Shown here in pieces: positions 21,621-33,534 of a DNA stretch of 64,000 nt. Positions within the stretch are counted from its first letter, which is position 1. Each line of letters starts with the position of its first letter. The notes below the pieces were generated by a model. It did not search any database. It was given only the letters and a program-made list of their open reading frames with translations, and was not told where the DNA came from. A program made the translations under genes and the position numbers. The stretch comes from Labia minor (taxonomy: Eukaryota > Arthropoda > Insecta > Dermaptera > Spongiphoridae). The DNA is taken from assembly GCA_963082975.1 (NCBI GenBank), contig OY720345.1, positions 80,197,034-80,261,033 of the forward strand, given 5' to 3'.

Positions 21621-21854
21621 AATTAGATTAATTTCTTTTCTTTTTTTGAAAATTGTGAATGAACATTTCAATTAATGTAATAGTTTTCCTTAACCTATTA
21701 TTTAATGAATTTACTTTGTAACATGCACCCTTATATCATCTTATTTTATTAATAAGGTTTTAAGAGTCTAGAATTAAACGTTCCTTCCTCAGGTGTTTTA
21801 TCTATTGTTCTTATAAAATATGAGACCCATTTCCTGAAGTCCATGTATTGTATG

Positions 21855-21914
21855 CAGAGGCGGATTAAACGCCGGGCAGACCGGGCGGCCCTCAATCAAC
21901 TTTATCCGCCACTT
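21855..21914. mobile_element. 60-bp hAT-like mini-element
   Basis: The 60-bp segment begins CAGAGGCGGAT and ends ATCCGCCACTT, which are imperfect inverted termini of hAT type. It is flanked by perfect 8-bp direct repeats ATTGTATG (21847-21854 and 21915-21922), the length expected for hAT transposition. It is GC-rich in AT-rich surroundings. It is probably an extreme deletion derivative. Confidence 0.65.
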
Positions 21915-21922
21915 ATTGTATG

Positions 21923-24192
21923 AGTTCTTTGAAGGAAATTTGAAACACGAACCTATTCTTTTACTATTGTGGGTCAATTTTTCTCGAAGATCTATTCATA
22001 CTGTTTCCTGTTTGACTATAGAGTTTTTTAGAATTATTCAAATAATTAGAAAAAATCTCCTGATTTGAATTTTGATTTAATTTTTCAAATTCTGAATAAT
22101 ATCCACTATCGAGTCGATGTCATTAGGGATAAAAAGTAAATTCATCCTGAGAGTTTTTTTTGTAATTTTAGTTTTAAGGATCTTATTAAATATAGCTCTT
22201 AATGGATGTGTTAAAATTTTTGCCCATTTATATCCATCTCTAAATTGACTTCCCAATAATTTGTTTATTTTGTAGTCCCCATGAATAAATTGTTTTTCAA
22301 TTTTGTTATCTAACTATTTTTTTGTTATACTAACCAAGTATATAATAGAATAGTAATGAGATTTTATGAAAGTGATGCTATATTTATAGCCGTAACAATA
22401 TTTGAAAAGTAAGAGATTTTCTTAAAAAGTATCCTTCAAAAATATTTTTCATATTATATATTCATAATATTATTATATAGCTCTCCCATATTGATTAAGA
22501 GTATATATTCTAATTTCTATATAAGATACTTTTGCATAAATCCAATTAAAATCAAGTACAAAATCTTGGTTAAAAATCATATATTTGTAAAATAATAAAA
22601 TTAATGAATTTAAAAAAGTTTAAATCCTCCACAAAAATCTAAATTTAACTTTAAATGATATTATCAAAAAATTTGAAAATTGAATAAAACAAAACGAAAA
22701 ATTTTAATTTTTTAAAATTGATTTTATGTATTTATATTAAGTAAATGTTATTATTGTAAAGTAATGTTTTTAATAAATATTAATTATATTTAGTATATAT
22801 AATAATATTAATTAAAAAACAAAAAATTAATTGACATAATTATTAGTTTAATTTGCCTTTTAAAATAAAAAAAATTAATAAATTTGGAAAAAATATAAAA
22901 ATAAAAAAATTATGTTTTGCCCAGATTCGAACCGCGGAGGCAAAAATCTAAATTAGACATAATCATTTTCGATATTTATTTTGTCCAAAAGCCTAGTTGA
23001 TTTTCTCCTTATCAATAGTTTTCCGTAAGACAATTAATTGCTATTGCATTAAAATTAATTAACTATAATTCAATTATATTATTTCGATATCTTCTATGGA
23101 TCTATTAAAATATCTATAAAAATTTTCAAAAGTCTAGATCGAATTAAAGATAATAATAATAATTATATTATTACATATATTATATATATAAAATAATATG
23201 TATATATTAAATAATAATTTAAATATATTATATTTAAAAAAATTAATTTAATAATTTAATATCTAATTAAAAAAATAAATTTTTGATAATTAAATTAGTA
23301 AATAATTTAAAAATAATTTAAATAATTTAAAATATAATTAAATTATATATGTATATATATGTATATTCAATTAACATTTTTTTAAAACACATAAAAAGCA
23401 TATTATCATTTATAGAATAATATGTTAATTAACAAAATCTTTACATTATACTCTAATCGTAAAATATTTAATATTAATTATCTTCCTTTCTCTAAATTTA
23501 CAATTTTCATTATTTATAGCATATCTCAAAGTTCAAATAAACGTGATTCTCTTTATATTTAATCTAATATTAAAGCATAATCTTTCTATAAGCTAATTCA
23601 AATGAAAACTTCACTGTGTTCTTTTTAAAATTTTGTAGTGTATCTTTAGAAGAATTTCGGGAGATTTTTTTAAATAAAATATATTCAAATAAGAGTGTTT
23701 AAAATAAAATAAGGGCAGCAAAAGTGTTATTATTTGAAAAATAATTATTTACTCTACAGTTTTTCAAAACTATCATCATTAAGAAATATTAATATTAATG
23801 ATATAAATTTTATATACTTTTGAAAAAATATTATACTGATTTAATACATATCCCGCCATCTATTGCGATTAGTGTTCACTACATTTAAAAGTTTTATTTT
23901 AAAATATTATTTTCAATATTATTCTCTTTAAGTATGTATATATATAGAGCAATAATTAAAATTAAATAAATTATAATTATACTGATTTAATATTAAAAAT
24001 AATTATATTAAAGGAGAAATACATATATAAATCAATTGAATTGAAAAAAATCTCTCAACCAAGAACTGAAATCTAATTTCTAAATTATGATGAAATTCAA
24101 ATATCTTGTTATATACTACGCGTATATGTTATCATTTATAATATACTATAAAATAAAAAAATAAAATATATAAATACATATAAAATACTTAC
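21923..24192. other. AT-rich non-coding stretch
   Basis: No supported gene. At 22918-22945 a minus-strand GGTTCGAATCTGGGC segment looks like an isolated tRNA-like box B (repeat remnant). The rest is very AT-rich with short simple repeats. Confidence 0.4.
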
Positions 24193-24258
24193 AATGGATT
24201 GATTAATGGTAGGTAATGCAGTCGACAAACTCTTCAACAGAATCATCGTCTTCATGCC
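24193..24258 (-). CDS. Candidate exon, unrecognised gene
   Basis: This minus-strand block is bounded by a pyrimidine-rich acceptor (TTTTCCAG) and a strong donor (GTAAGTA). It is open as GMKTMILLKSLSTALPTINQ and onward. A block just upstream (about 24324-24370) is open as MLMAIFHFYGFIKK and ends in a GTGAGT donor in compatible phase, so these could be the first two coding exons of a protein with a hydrophobic N terminus. No homology is recognised. Confidence 0.35.
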
Positions 24259-24464
24259 CTGGAAAACAAAGACTAATATGAAATAATGTTTTCCTGGAAT
24301 AATTCATATTGGAAATCTACTCACCTTTTTGATGAAACCGTAAAAGTGAAAGATTGCCATCAACATTGATCGAGGTTACATGAAAAACAAGAATAAAAGA
24401 CATATTTATTAAGATTGAAAATAGATTAGAATAATATTAAAATATTTCTTAAAAAAATACTTAC

Positions 24465-24570
24465 GGAGGGGTTTCACCCCCCCTTGCAATCGCCCGGTGG
24501 ATGATGATCTGGAAGTCATTATGTTCTTCAATCTCTCTCTTGATTCTGAAATGGTGCACATCAAGGAAGA
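24465..24570 (-). CDS. Candidate exon, unrecognised gene
   Basis: It is bounded by acceptor TTTTTTAG and donor GTAAGT on the minus strand. The open frame includes LDVHHFRIKREIEEHND and then an IHRAIARGGETPP end. An internal acceptor (CACCATTTCAG, exon then 24465-24545) joins in phase to the candidate exon at 24695-24777. A partial paralogue of this exon lies at 18488-18660, showing the family is duplicated. Function unknown. Confidence 0.4.
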
Positions 24571-24694
24571 CTAAAAAATTAACAAAACATTTCACTTAGT
24601 AATTTAATATACGCGTGTAGTATCTTTATAAATTCATCAATGTAAAAATATCTGGATTATTTTGAAATTCTATTGTATTCATAATTCTACCTAC

Positions 24695-24777
24695 CGTTTG
24701 TGCATGCGCTTATTCTTATTAGCTTCTTCCATCATTTCTTGGTGATCAGAGAGTAGAGTCAACGGGTACGAACATAT
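24695..24777 (-). CDS. Candidate exon, unrecognised gene
   Basis: The minus-strand acceptor CACCATCAG and donor GTAGGTAG enclose 83 bases open as ICSYPLTLLSDHQEMM then EEANKNKRMHK. It is in phase with 25159-25233 upstream and with the 24465-24545 form downstream. A weakly similar block (CYPRSQKELEDKRRRIRMA) sits at 26714-26813, suggesting tandem duplication of exons. Confidence 0.4.
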
Positions 24778-25158
24778 CTGATGGTGATAGATAAAACATA
24801 TCGTGATATATTAAAAATTAATTAAAACCTTTTTTAAACTTAAAAAATAATACTTGAAGAAGATAATAGTCAAAGAATGTTTTTAATAAGTCTTCTATTT
24901 TATTTTATCCTTTTATAGAAATTTCTATAATATACCATCATTAATTAATATTTGAAATTTAATTCAATGAATATTTATATTGAATAATATTTAATAGAAG
25001 TTGGAGGATATATATCATAGGAATAGGATTGATTATACATTAATAATTTAATGAAATTTTGGACACAGTAAGAGTACTTGTAGATAATATTTTAAAATTT
25101 AAAATAATATTTCAATATTAATTATTTAAATAGTAGAAAAAATAAATAAAATTCTTAC

Positions 25159-25233
25159 CCATTTTTTATTTTCCTTTTTAGTAACCTTCAAATTAGGTAG
25201 ATGAAATCTTATGCTCGCTCCATTCCATTCAAT
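25159..25233 (-). CDS. Candidate exon, unrecognised gene
   Basis: This is a 75-base block (25 codons) with donor GTAAGA and an acceptor ending CTAG on the minus strand. It is open as IEWNGASIRFHLPNLKVTKK and ends KENKKW. It is phase-compatible with the 24695-24777 exon. The preferred first AG would introduce a stop, so the second AG is chosen. Confidence 0.35.
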
Positions 25234-25536
25234 CTAGATCTAAAAACAAGAAATAGATTCATAATTAGTTTTGTGATTTCGAAATATTTACTTGTATATA
25301 TTATTTATTATATCCAGTGTATTCTTCTATATTGTAAGTTAGAAAAATCAAAGAATAATTAGTAAAAAACAAAGAAAGTTTTTTAGATTTATTTTAACAT
25401 TTTCGAAGAAGAATTACTGTCACAAAAATTTCAGTTCTAACAATAGACGCCATTTAAAAATTAGGTAATTTTAATTATTTTAACACAAATTAAAAATTAT
25501 TTCATGAAATATTATAGAAATAAAAATTCAACTCAC

Positions 25537-25627
25537 CAATGAGATGTCTCGCAGTCGTTGTGAAGAGATACGATGAAATTCTGATCTGGCCCCATATACC
25601 ACCAAACCAAGTTATTCAAATGATGCT
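25537..25627 (-). CDS. Candidate exon, unrecognised gene
   Basis: The minus-strand acceptor (CATTGTCTGAAG) and donor (GTGAGTTG) enclose a block open only in one frame: HHLNNLVWWYMGPDQNFIV then SLHNDCETSH. Its end phase does not join cleanly to 25159-25233, so the gene model here is incomplete or the locus is damaged. A weaker block at 25750-25836 (GHPCHRIGFGIGKTVYRED) also has splice-like edges but contains a stop. Confidence 0.35.
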
Positions 25628-26130
25628 CTTCAGACAATGAAAATAAAAAGAAATAGACAAAAAGATCATTAGTTAGAGTTAACAAACAAAAGAGAATACC
25701 GTCACAGGAAAGAAGACATAAATTGAATTTCAATATACATATAACCTACCGTGGAGGCTACTTCATTGCGCCCTGATGTCTTCCCTGTACACAGTCTTTC
25801 CTATCCCAAACCCAATTCTATGGCACGGATGGCCATCTAATAATATTTTCTATCTTCGTGCAAAACACTCTTCTTGCTAGAAAAGATTGCAATCACGGAA
25901 ACGAAAAAAAAAAATCACTCCCGAACGCGCTTATTAGACACAGTATGGTCTATTTTGTGTTTTAACTTCCGAAGAAATGCGTAATTTAGAAGAAGAAGGA
26001 AAAAAAAAATGAAAAGCATAGATTAAGTGGGAAGCCGTTTGTGAGTATCTGTGGATCAGCTGAGAGTGACTTTGAGTTTTTGGATTACGATTGAACACCA
26101 CATTCGTGGCAACCTGTAAAAAATCCCTAC

Positions 26131-26328
26131 CTAATGGGGATTCATGGCGTCCTCCATAGTGGGAGGAACACTCATGAAAAAGAGACTAAACTTAGCTCCA
26201 AGGTAGTCAATACATCCTGGCGGGCTAATCCCATTAAGGAACATTGTTGAACTACCTTCACGAATGCCTGTCCAATACCATAAGGCCACGTCCGAGTCAC
26301 CCTCAGTGATACACATTACTTTACACAA
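26131..26328 (-). CDS. Candidate exon, unrecognised gene
   Basis: This minus-strand open block is of ordinary, not AT-biased, amino-acid composition: ITEGDSDVALWYWTGIREG, then MFLNGISPPGCIDYLGAKF and MSVPPTMEDAMNPH. A TAG stop sits exactly at a possible GTAGGG donor. It may be a terminal exon or a separate small gene. No family is recognised. Confidence 0.35.
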   Translation of the reverse strand: MCKVMCITEGDSDVALWYWTGIREGSSTMFLNGISPPGCIDYLGAKFSLFFMSVPPTMEDAMNPH

Positions 26329-26713
26329 ACAAGGGAATCGTCATTAAAAAATAAAAAAAATGACGATTTGGGAAGCACAGAACACATGCAGATAAACAAT
26401 CCCTTAACATTTTTCTGGCACATACCCGACCCCACCCACTAAATACTAAATGCTAAAAAGGTGTTTCATTTAATAGCTGAATTCAAAAACCCAACACCTT
26501 TTTTCTATTCTATTCTAAAATATTAATAATTCATTAAATTTAATATTTCTAGTTTCTATATTTATTAGCTACCACAAAGGTTTGAACGCGATGAATCAGG
26601 AGGCATTACTTGAAGCATTCCTTTATCTGTAAATCCCTAACAACAAACGATTAAGCCAAAGAAATGAATAATCACCCCCATACGCAAACTATCAGACTAA
26701 CAATTCTAAATAC

Positions 26714-26813
26714 CTTTAAATTGATGATTCAGTTGATTGTAGATCTGCCATCCTTATCCTTCTCCTTTTATCTTCCAATTCTTTCTGACTTCTAGGGTAG
26801 CATCTGAAAATCT
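26714..26813 (-). CDS. Candidate exon, unrecognised gene
   Basis: Acceptor ATTTTCAG and donor GTATTT on the minus strand enclose a block open as CYPRSQKELEDKRRRIRMAD with TAA just before the donor. It resembles the exon at 24695-24777 in its CxYP start and charged helix-like tail. It could be the last coding exon of a duplicated gene. Confidence 0.3.
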
Positions 26814-27124
26814 TTAATCTAACTAACTAACTAACAATGTTAAATTTAAAAAATTAATAGAAAAATTGTATTTTTTAACTGTAATATGAAAATTTTGTCA
26901 ATATTAAATTAAAATTATTACTACCATAAGTGCCAGAATAATAAAAATATGCGTTGAATACTTATGTTTGGTGAGCTGTATGTATAAAAAATTTTGAAGA
27001 AACCAATATTATTCGAAGAGAAGTGAATTTGCCATCACCAAATCGATGATACATGAAAAAAAGGACATATATAAGATTGAGTATTCAAAATATAATACAA
27101 TTTTTTTAAACAAAAAGTACTAAC

Positions 27125-27251
27125 CTCGGAGTTATAAATAGGTTGCCCACTCGTAGTAAGTCACTCGACGATCTCGATGAATTCGTACTTCCCTCCCTCT
27201 CCATCTAGGGGCCCAAATTTGTTTCTTGAATGCACGTAGTTCCAGAAGAAC
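27125..27251 (-). CDS. Candidate exon, unrecognised gene
   Basis: On the minus strand an acceptor (TTCCTTTTAG, with a second AG two bases later) is followed by a frame open as FFWNYVHSRNKFGPLDGEGG then KYEFIEIVE and TGA. A GTTAGT donor lies 37 bases beyond the stop. GC content is clearly above the flanks. It is phase-compatible with the 27733-27778 block. Sequence just downstream (about 27010-27080) is similar to 24340-24420 and 18510-18560, again indicating duplicated units. Confidence 0.35.
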
Positions 27252-27732
27252 TCTAAAAGGAATTGAAAATATTTAAATTATTAAATAGTTTTTTTATATT
27301 CGAATGAAAAAAACAAAACATTAAATGAAATTTTAACCTAACATTCTAAATTATACACGACAATTTAATTAAAAAATAATAATTGTCTCGATCATAGCTC
27401 TTTTGTTATTTCATGATTAATTATATAAATAAATATCTTTAATAAAAAATAGACATTTTAAATTTACAGATTACTTTCATATAAAATATTAATTTTTATA
27501 TGATAGATCTAATAATAGAAAATTATATATATATAGATATATCTATATATACTATATACCTATTAAATTTATTGTTATAAACTATAATAAAAAAATTTCA
27601 ATTTCTTTTTCTTTTTTTTTCTCTTTATTAAATTATGAATATTTATATATATACCGATACAACTTTCAACTCAAATTAATTGAATACCTAATTATAATTT
27701 TTAATTATCGTTTGTTTATATATCAACTTTAC

Positions 27733-27778
27733 CTCTGATGACATGTGTTTCCTTTTTGTATACGTATCAGAAAGATTT
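27733..27778 (-). CDS. Candidate 46-base exon
   Basis: The minus-strand donor GTAAAG and acceptor ATCGCAG enclose a 46-base block. In the phase set by the 30131-30244 exon it reads NLSDTYTKRKHMSSE without a stop. It is small, so confidence rests mainly on phase agreement. Confidence 0.3.
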
Positions 27779-30130
27779 CTGCGATGGTCAGCCAAAGACT
27801 ACCATTAAATCATAACAAGCTAAAAAAAAGGAAATATTACACTATAATATTAACTTTAAATAACTTAACTCGTATAATAATATCAATATACTAAATTAAA
27901 AAAAAAGCGATTTTTTTTTCAAATAAATATCAACTATAATTATATATTTTCTTACTTTTATTCACTTTTTTAATATAATAAGCACAATATCACAAGCCCT
28001 ATGACTATTAATTCTCATTTAATTTAGGTACTCTGTCTTTTATTAGAAACCTAATCAAATTGATTTCTTTTCAATAAATATATGAGAGATTGAATTTCAA
28101 GTATTTTTTATTTTTATTTTTCATTTTATAATGCATTTTAATTGATATTCAATAAATATTTTAATCAACATGTCGATTTCTTAGAAAATAACGGATAGGT
28201 ATCGTTATTAAAAAAATAAATAAATTTCTATTGAAAAATAATTATTTTTCAAGATATTATAAATGAAAAAAAAAAGATAAAATAAAATAACCCTTCAGTT
28301 TGGACTTTCTAGAATAAATGTCACTACAAATAGAAAATATATATATATATTATATATTATTGAATATTTAAGATAAAAAAAAAATGTTAAACTCGTAATT
28401 AAAAATAAAAGTAAAAGAAATTATATCATAGAAACTATATGTATATATCCCAATAAAATTTTAATTTATAGATCTATTCGTTACAATTTGATTCTATTTT
28501 AAATATAAATATATTATATTATTTGGTTTAAGAATATTTATACATAGGCATATATGTTAGTATACAAATTAAATAATAACTAATTCTCTTAGAATAGAGG
28601 GGATGTTATAGAAAAAGTTCAAATTTATAGAAAAAAATGATTCATCTTGATTTATTTATGCTCCAATTTCATCAATAAATTTGGGCTTCTATTCTATACA
28701 AATGAAAGAATTTAAAATAAAAAAAATAATTATATGAGAGAATTAGATTTCAAATTAATCGAAATCTTTAATAATGTTTTTAATCAAAGAATATTATTTT
28801 TTATATTAATTATCTGTTTCATCGTACTAGTATTAAAAATCTATTATCTGTTGTCTATATTTCGAAATTTAAATGAACGTTTTTCTTTTTAAAATAAATA
28901 AAATTGAATTTTATTTACCTTGCTTTATAAGTTGAATCATATGAAATGAAAAATTCATTGTAATGTTTTCAAAATTGTTCATCAATTGTTTTGGCGAATT
29001 CTGTTTGAATTTAATTTGATTTTTCTTATTATATTTTATTTTAATTTCACCAAGTATTCTTGTTTTATATAGAGAGATAGTACTAGTACTATTTATATAT
29101 ACAATTTATAATTAAATTTTTTTTTATATCAAACCAGAAAAAATCATGATTTATGTAATGCACCACCCTTATCATTCGATATCAAGACTCACTATGAACA
29201 AGTCAGAACTCGTTCAATAATTTATATTAAATTAATAAATAATAATTCTAGTAATTCCAAGAATTTTAAAAATATATCAATATTTTGTTTAATTTCCAAC
29301 AATTAACAAAATATCCTTTATTCTCTATTCTAATAGTTCCCATTTGAATTGATTTAATAAAATTATTTGATTATATATACCGGATGATTTCATGATAATA
29401 AAAACTAAAATAAAAATGCAGCTTTATTACATTTATTTAATTATTATTTAAAAGATAATAGTTAAATGAATTTACACTTCTCTTAAAATAAACGGTCCAT
29501 ATATTATTTAAATTAATATTATTATTACTATTATTTTGTTTTTTTAGTATGTTAATTTAATTTAATTTATGTTATGTTTAATTTTTATGCACTTTTTTAT
29601 TGTGAATATTTAAATAAAAATATATATAACGTTTATTTAATTAAATATATCTATATATATTTTTTAATTATTTTTTAATTTAATATTTAAGAAATTAATA
29701 AGAAAGGAAAATGAATCATCAGTTAAATCCAGGAACATGTTGATTCTTTTTGCCTTTACCTTAAAATTATTTCATTTTTTATTTATATGTGGGAGATCAT
29801 ACAAAATGTACATATATAGTACATCCATAGATTATTATTTTCATTTCACAAATTGAAATAGAAGAGAAAAAGATACATTTATTGATTCTGAGAAAATATG
29901 CAAATAATTTCAAATTAAATTTTGACTAATGTGTATATTAATAAATAATATGAATATATATGAAATAAAAAAAACTAATATGAGATTTTTTTATTAATTT
30001 ATTTATTAAACAAATCAGTAAATCATTTAACACATTATTACAATGATGGTTGGGGTAGGTGAAATGCGTGATGTTAATTGGTTGCTTGGTATTAATGAAT
30101 TATGATAATTTCAATAGAAAATACACTTAC
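27779..30130. other. Very AT-rich stretch, possibly intronic
   Basis: No coding block is supported here. If the minus-strand gene model holds, this is its large intron. It contains many AT dinucleotide and poly-A/T runs. Confidence 0.4.
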
Positions 30131-30244
30131 GCTTTTGATGAAGACAGCACCGCCCTCGCACTCAGGCATCGACGTCGACTGACTGAGCGAACGTTCAATG
30201 GGCTAAGAGCCCCTGGCATATAGGCAACCTCCAATGCTAGCCAC
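30131..30244 (-). CDS. Candidate exon, unrecognised gene
   Basis: A GTAAGTG donor and an AATTATAG acceptor on the minus strand enclose 114 bases that stand out as GC-rich. The only open frame reads WLALEVAYMPGALSPLNVRS then VSRRRCLSARAVLSSSK, and it joins in phase to 27733-27778. No start codon or family is recognised. Confidence 0.35.
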
Positions 30245-32340
30245 CTATAATTTAAACTTGAAATGTAGAAGAGGCTTACCTTTATTATCTAATTTATTAA
30301 TATATTATTTATTAATAATAATTAATAATATTAATAAAAATTATAATTTCAAAATAAAAATAATAATTTGAACTCAGAGATTAAAGTATTAATTTTGCAG
30401 CACAATTAATTGAATACCTAATTATAATTATCAGTTTTTTAAATAATAAAACTAAAACTCTAAAGGGATTTGTTTTAGTGCCATTGATTTTTACCCATAT
30501 CAACTTAAAAATGCCAAGGAAACACGATAAATGTTTTGATGCCATTTTACTTTGTATCTAAAAAAAATGTATTTCCTCCAAAATTGTACAATTTTAATAA
30601 TTTTTTCGGTGTTTTTACTATCTCGCCAGAGATAGTATTGCGATCACGAAAATTTTCGATGTTTAGATTTTGATGTTTTTATACGTTTTGAAGGTCCCTG
30701 AGTCATTTTCACTAAGGTTGAGAAAAATGTCTCTCTCTGTGTGTGTGTATGTATGTAGACAAGATTACGCAAAAACGGTTTGAGCTAGAAATTTGGTATA
30801 GGGGCATTATTCAAAATTCGTAGTTGTCTATCAACTTTTGAGAAATGTAGCTCAACCAGAAAAGGGTCATTATCTACAACGTTTTCATTTTTTTCCTCTA
30901 AAGTGACCGTAAAAAAAGATATATGTTTGATAATTTTTGGCGATGGCGCTTGTTGGCACTCAAACGGTTAAACTTTCAATTTATTAAAACCCACTGGCTC
31001 AAATCAATTATTTTTATGTACATCCAATTGATTCATTTTATTTTATTATTTATATTTTTAAAATAACTATTTGCTAGTTTTTTAATGACAAAGTTTGTAA
31101 TTTCATTTCATTTGTTTTAAAATATTTTAAGCAATCGATTTTCAAAAGTATGGAAAATTAATGCGTACTGGAAAATGCTAACAATATTTACAATTATAAT
31201 GAATAAAAAAATAATAATTAATATATAATATAATACACCCAAATATAAAGTCAGGTAAATATATAACAAAATTACCTAAGTAATTAATAAAATATATAAT
31301 ATATAAATAAACGACGATTGCTCCTGCAGTGACTCCAATCAAAATGAAATAAGATTTAATAAGAAATACTTTAGTTTTTTTTATTTAAACAACCTAATCG
31401 TAGGTGAGAATATCTTGACGTTGAGGCTATTTCCATAAAGGGTCGTTTTTCACGATTGAAGAAATTGAAGTTAAAAAAAAATATTATTTAACAATTAATC
31501 ACTATAAAAAAATAATAAATTTCATTTAATACTATAAAATAAACCCACCTGACCGATAATTCCTCTAATCATAAGGTATATTTTTGAAATTAACTTTTGG
31601 TCAAATCCTTTGATAATTTTAACAGTACTCACTTTTGCTAGCTATAATGAATAACAGGCTAACACTAATCCACTGTCCATATAAATCTAATTTTAAAATT
31701 ATTAATTGATTTTTGATGACCCTTAAGATATCTATTTTTTTTTATTAATCACTTAACACGTTTATTATAAATTGTTTTTATCTCTCGAATAAAAGCATGT
31801 TTTTTTAAATTTTTTAAAATTTTATTAGTATGGTGTTTGACATGACTATTTTCTAATTGTTATTTCATTAAAATTTCAACTTTATTTCAATTTTTCGTAT
31901 TTAAAAGCCTTGTTTGAGTAATTTCAATGCCTGTGAGTATAGATAAAGGCGTAAACGGACTCTTCATTAAGAAAAATATTATATGAAATATTAGGAAGTT
32001 AAGTACCATTGAAGAGAAAAGATCCATTACGGTCCCATTTCTGTTTTCATTAAAATTATAATATCAAAATATATTAGAACATTTGGAATAAAATTAGTAT
32101 TAATAAATTCTCGCTAAGAACAAATTTAATAATTCTGAAAACAATTTATTCAGAGCTTTGGGAAAGAATATGACTTCGTTTAAATTAAAACGTATATAAA
32201 TTAACAAAATGAAAATTTGAATTTGTTTAAATTTTAATATAAGGAATGAAACAAATGTAAATTAAATATATATACATCATATACATCACGTGATCAGAAG
32301 AGTGCGAAAAATATGCAAGAATCTTGGCTAGTTATGGGAA
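30245..32340. other. AT-rich spacer with interspersed repeat
   Basis: Bases about 30600-30990 form a repeat of insect type: ATCTCGCCAGAGATAG, a CTCTCTGTGTGTGTGTATG run, ACGCAAAAACGGTTTGAGC, AGAAATGTAGCTCA. The last part recurs at about 35295-35365 and the first, inverted, at about 19020. A weak minus-strand open block at about 31390-31465 (REKRPFMEIASTSRYSHLR) is noted but not supported as a gene. Confidence 0.4.
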
Positions 32341-32935
32341 GCCAAATTGAGAAACCATCAGTTGGTAGAGAACTTGGAGGAATTGAGAAAGAATAGGTGT
32401 TGGATGGAGGTGGTTAAGGACAGAGACAGTCATAGGAGTCTCCTTGCTGCTATTAATAATTTTCGAATACGCTATCGTCACAAAGTTAGATATGTTAAGT
32501 TTCTTCTAAGGGAGAAAAATAACTATTATCTAGAAAAATTAATAAAAGCTCTTAATATAAAAAAAATTAACAATAATAAAAATTAAAATAATAGAAATTT
32601 CTTGGGTTTGGTTCAACTTGTTAGTAAATATGACATTACTTTGCATGAACAGGTTCGTCAAATGATAAAACATCAATTAATTATTGCAAGAAACAATACA
32701 AAATGAGATAATCACATTATTGGCATCTTCTGCTCGTGATATTTTAGAAAGTACCCGTAAAGCCAAATATTTTAATATTATTTTATTCATATTATTCGCC
32801 ATAAGGAACAACTTTCATTTACGTTTCATTTTGTAGATATTAGTGACAGCGATTTAAAAATCAAGATTAGCTACCAAGAAATTGAAAAATCCACAACCTA
32901 CTCCTTATATGAGATAATAAAACAATGAATGAACG
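32341..32935 (+). pseudogene. Decayed hAT transposase fragment (ZMYM1-like)
   Basis: From about 32595 the plus strand encodes FLGLVQLVSKYDITLHEQV, then LASSARDILESTRKAKYFNI and HKEQLSFTFHFVDISDSDLK. These match the order of motifs in hAT-type proteins related to zinc finger MYM-type protein 1 (DUF4371 region). There are stops and frame changes, so it is inactive. The open frame just before it (32347-32586) is basic and unrecognised and may or may not belong to the same element. No terminal repeats were found. Confidence 0.5.
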
Positions 32936-33534
32936 ATTTTCAATTGAACAGACCAAGGATATTACTAATAATTCGTGTAACCGTTGCAGCTTTCATATGT
33001 TGTTTCAATTAATTAAAACTTATTAATAATAAAACGTATTTAAGATCAACGATGACAAATAAAAGAGTAAATAACTTGGCAATTTTGTCATTAGAAAAAT
33101 CAAATTGCAAAATATATAAATATGACCGAAAACATACATATCTAGTTCAAATATACTCGCCTAAGATAGATATTTAAATATTGAATATATATATATATAT
33201 AATAATATGATCTGTAATCCAATTATTTGAAGATTATATTAAGGCGTATGTCTAAGTTTAAATTAAATGATATATAAATTAAAACAATGGGATAATTTTA
33301 AATTGATATTAACCCATAACTTAGATTTAAAATATTTTCAATGTTAATTTTGATATGTTCATTTTTAAATAGAAAAATAAAAAAAGTAATTCTGAATTTT
33401 GTTTAGTATAACCATTGTTATCTTTTTTCTGTCACTTCCCCCACACACAAATAAAATATTGTCTTAATCCGTCAATGAGATATCTACTATAAGAAATATC
33501 AAGTCACCTACTTAGTCGTTCCAATTCAAGTTTC
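32936..33534. other. AT-rich spacer
   Basis: I see no gene or clear repeat in this stretch. Confidence 0.4.

Noticed and set aside
25981..26085. Plus-strand peptide GKPFVSICGSAESDFEFLD
   Set aside because: It is short, lacks splice sites or a start codon, and is opposite the better supported minus-strand blocks.
24193..30244. Identification of the short-exon cluster as aphid bicycle-type effector genes
   Set aside because: The short exons fit, but I could not find the paired cysteine-tyrosine-cysteine motifs or a definite signal peptide, and the species is unknown.
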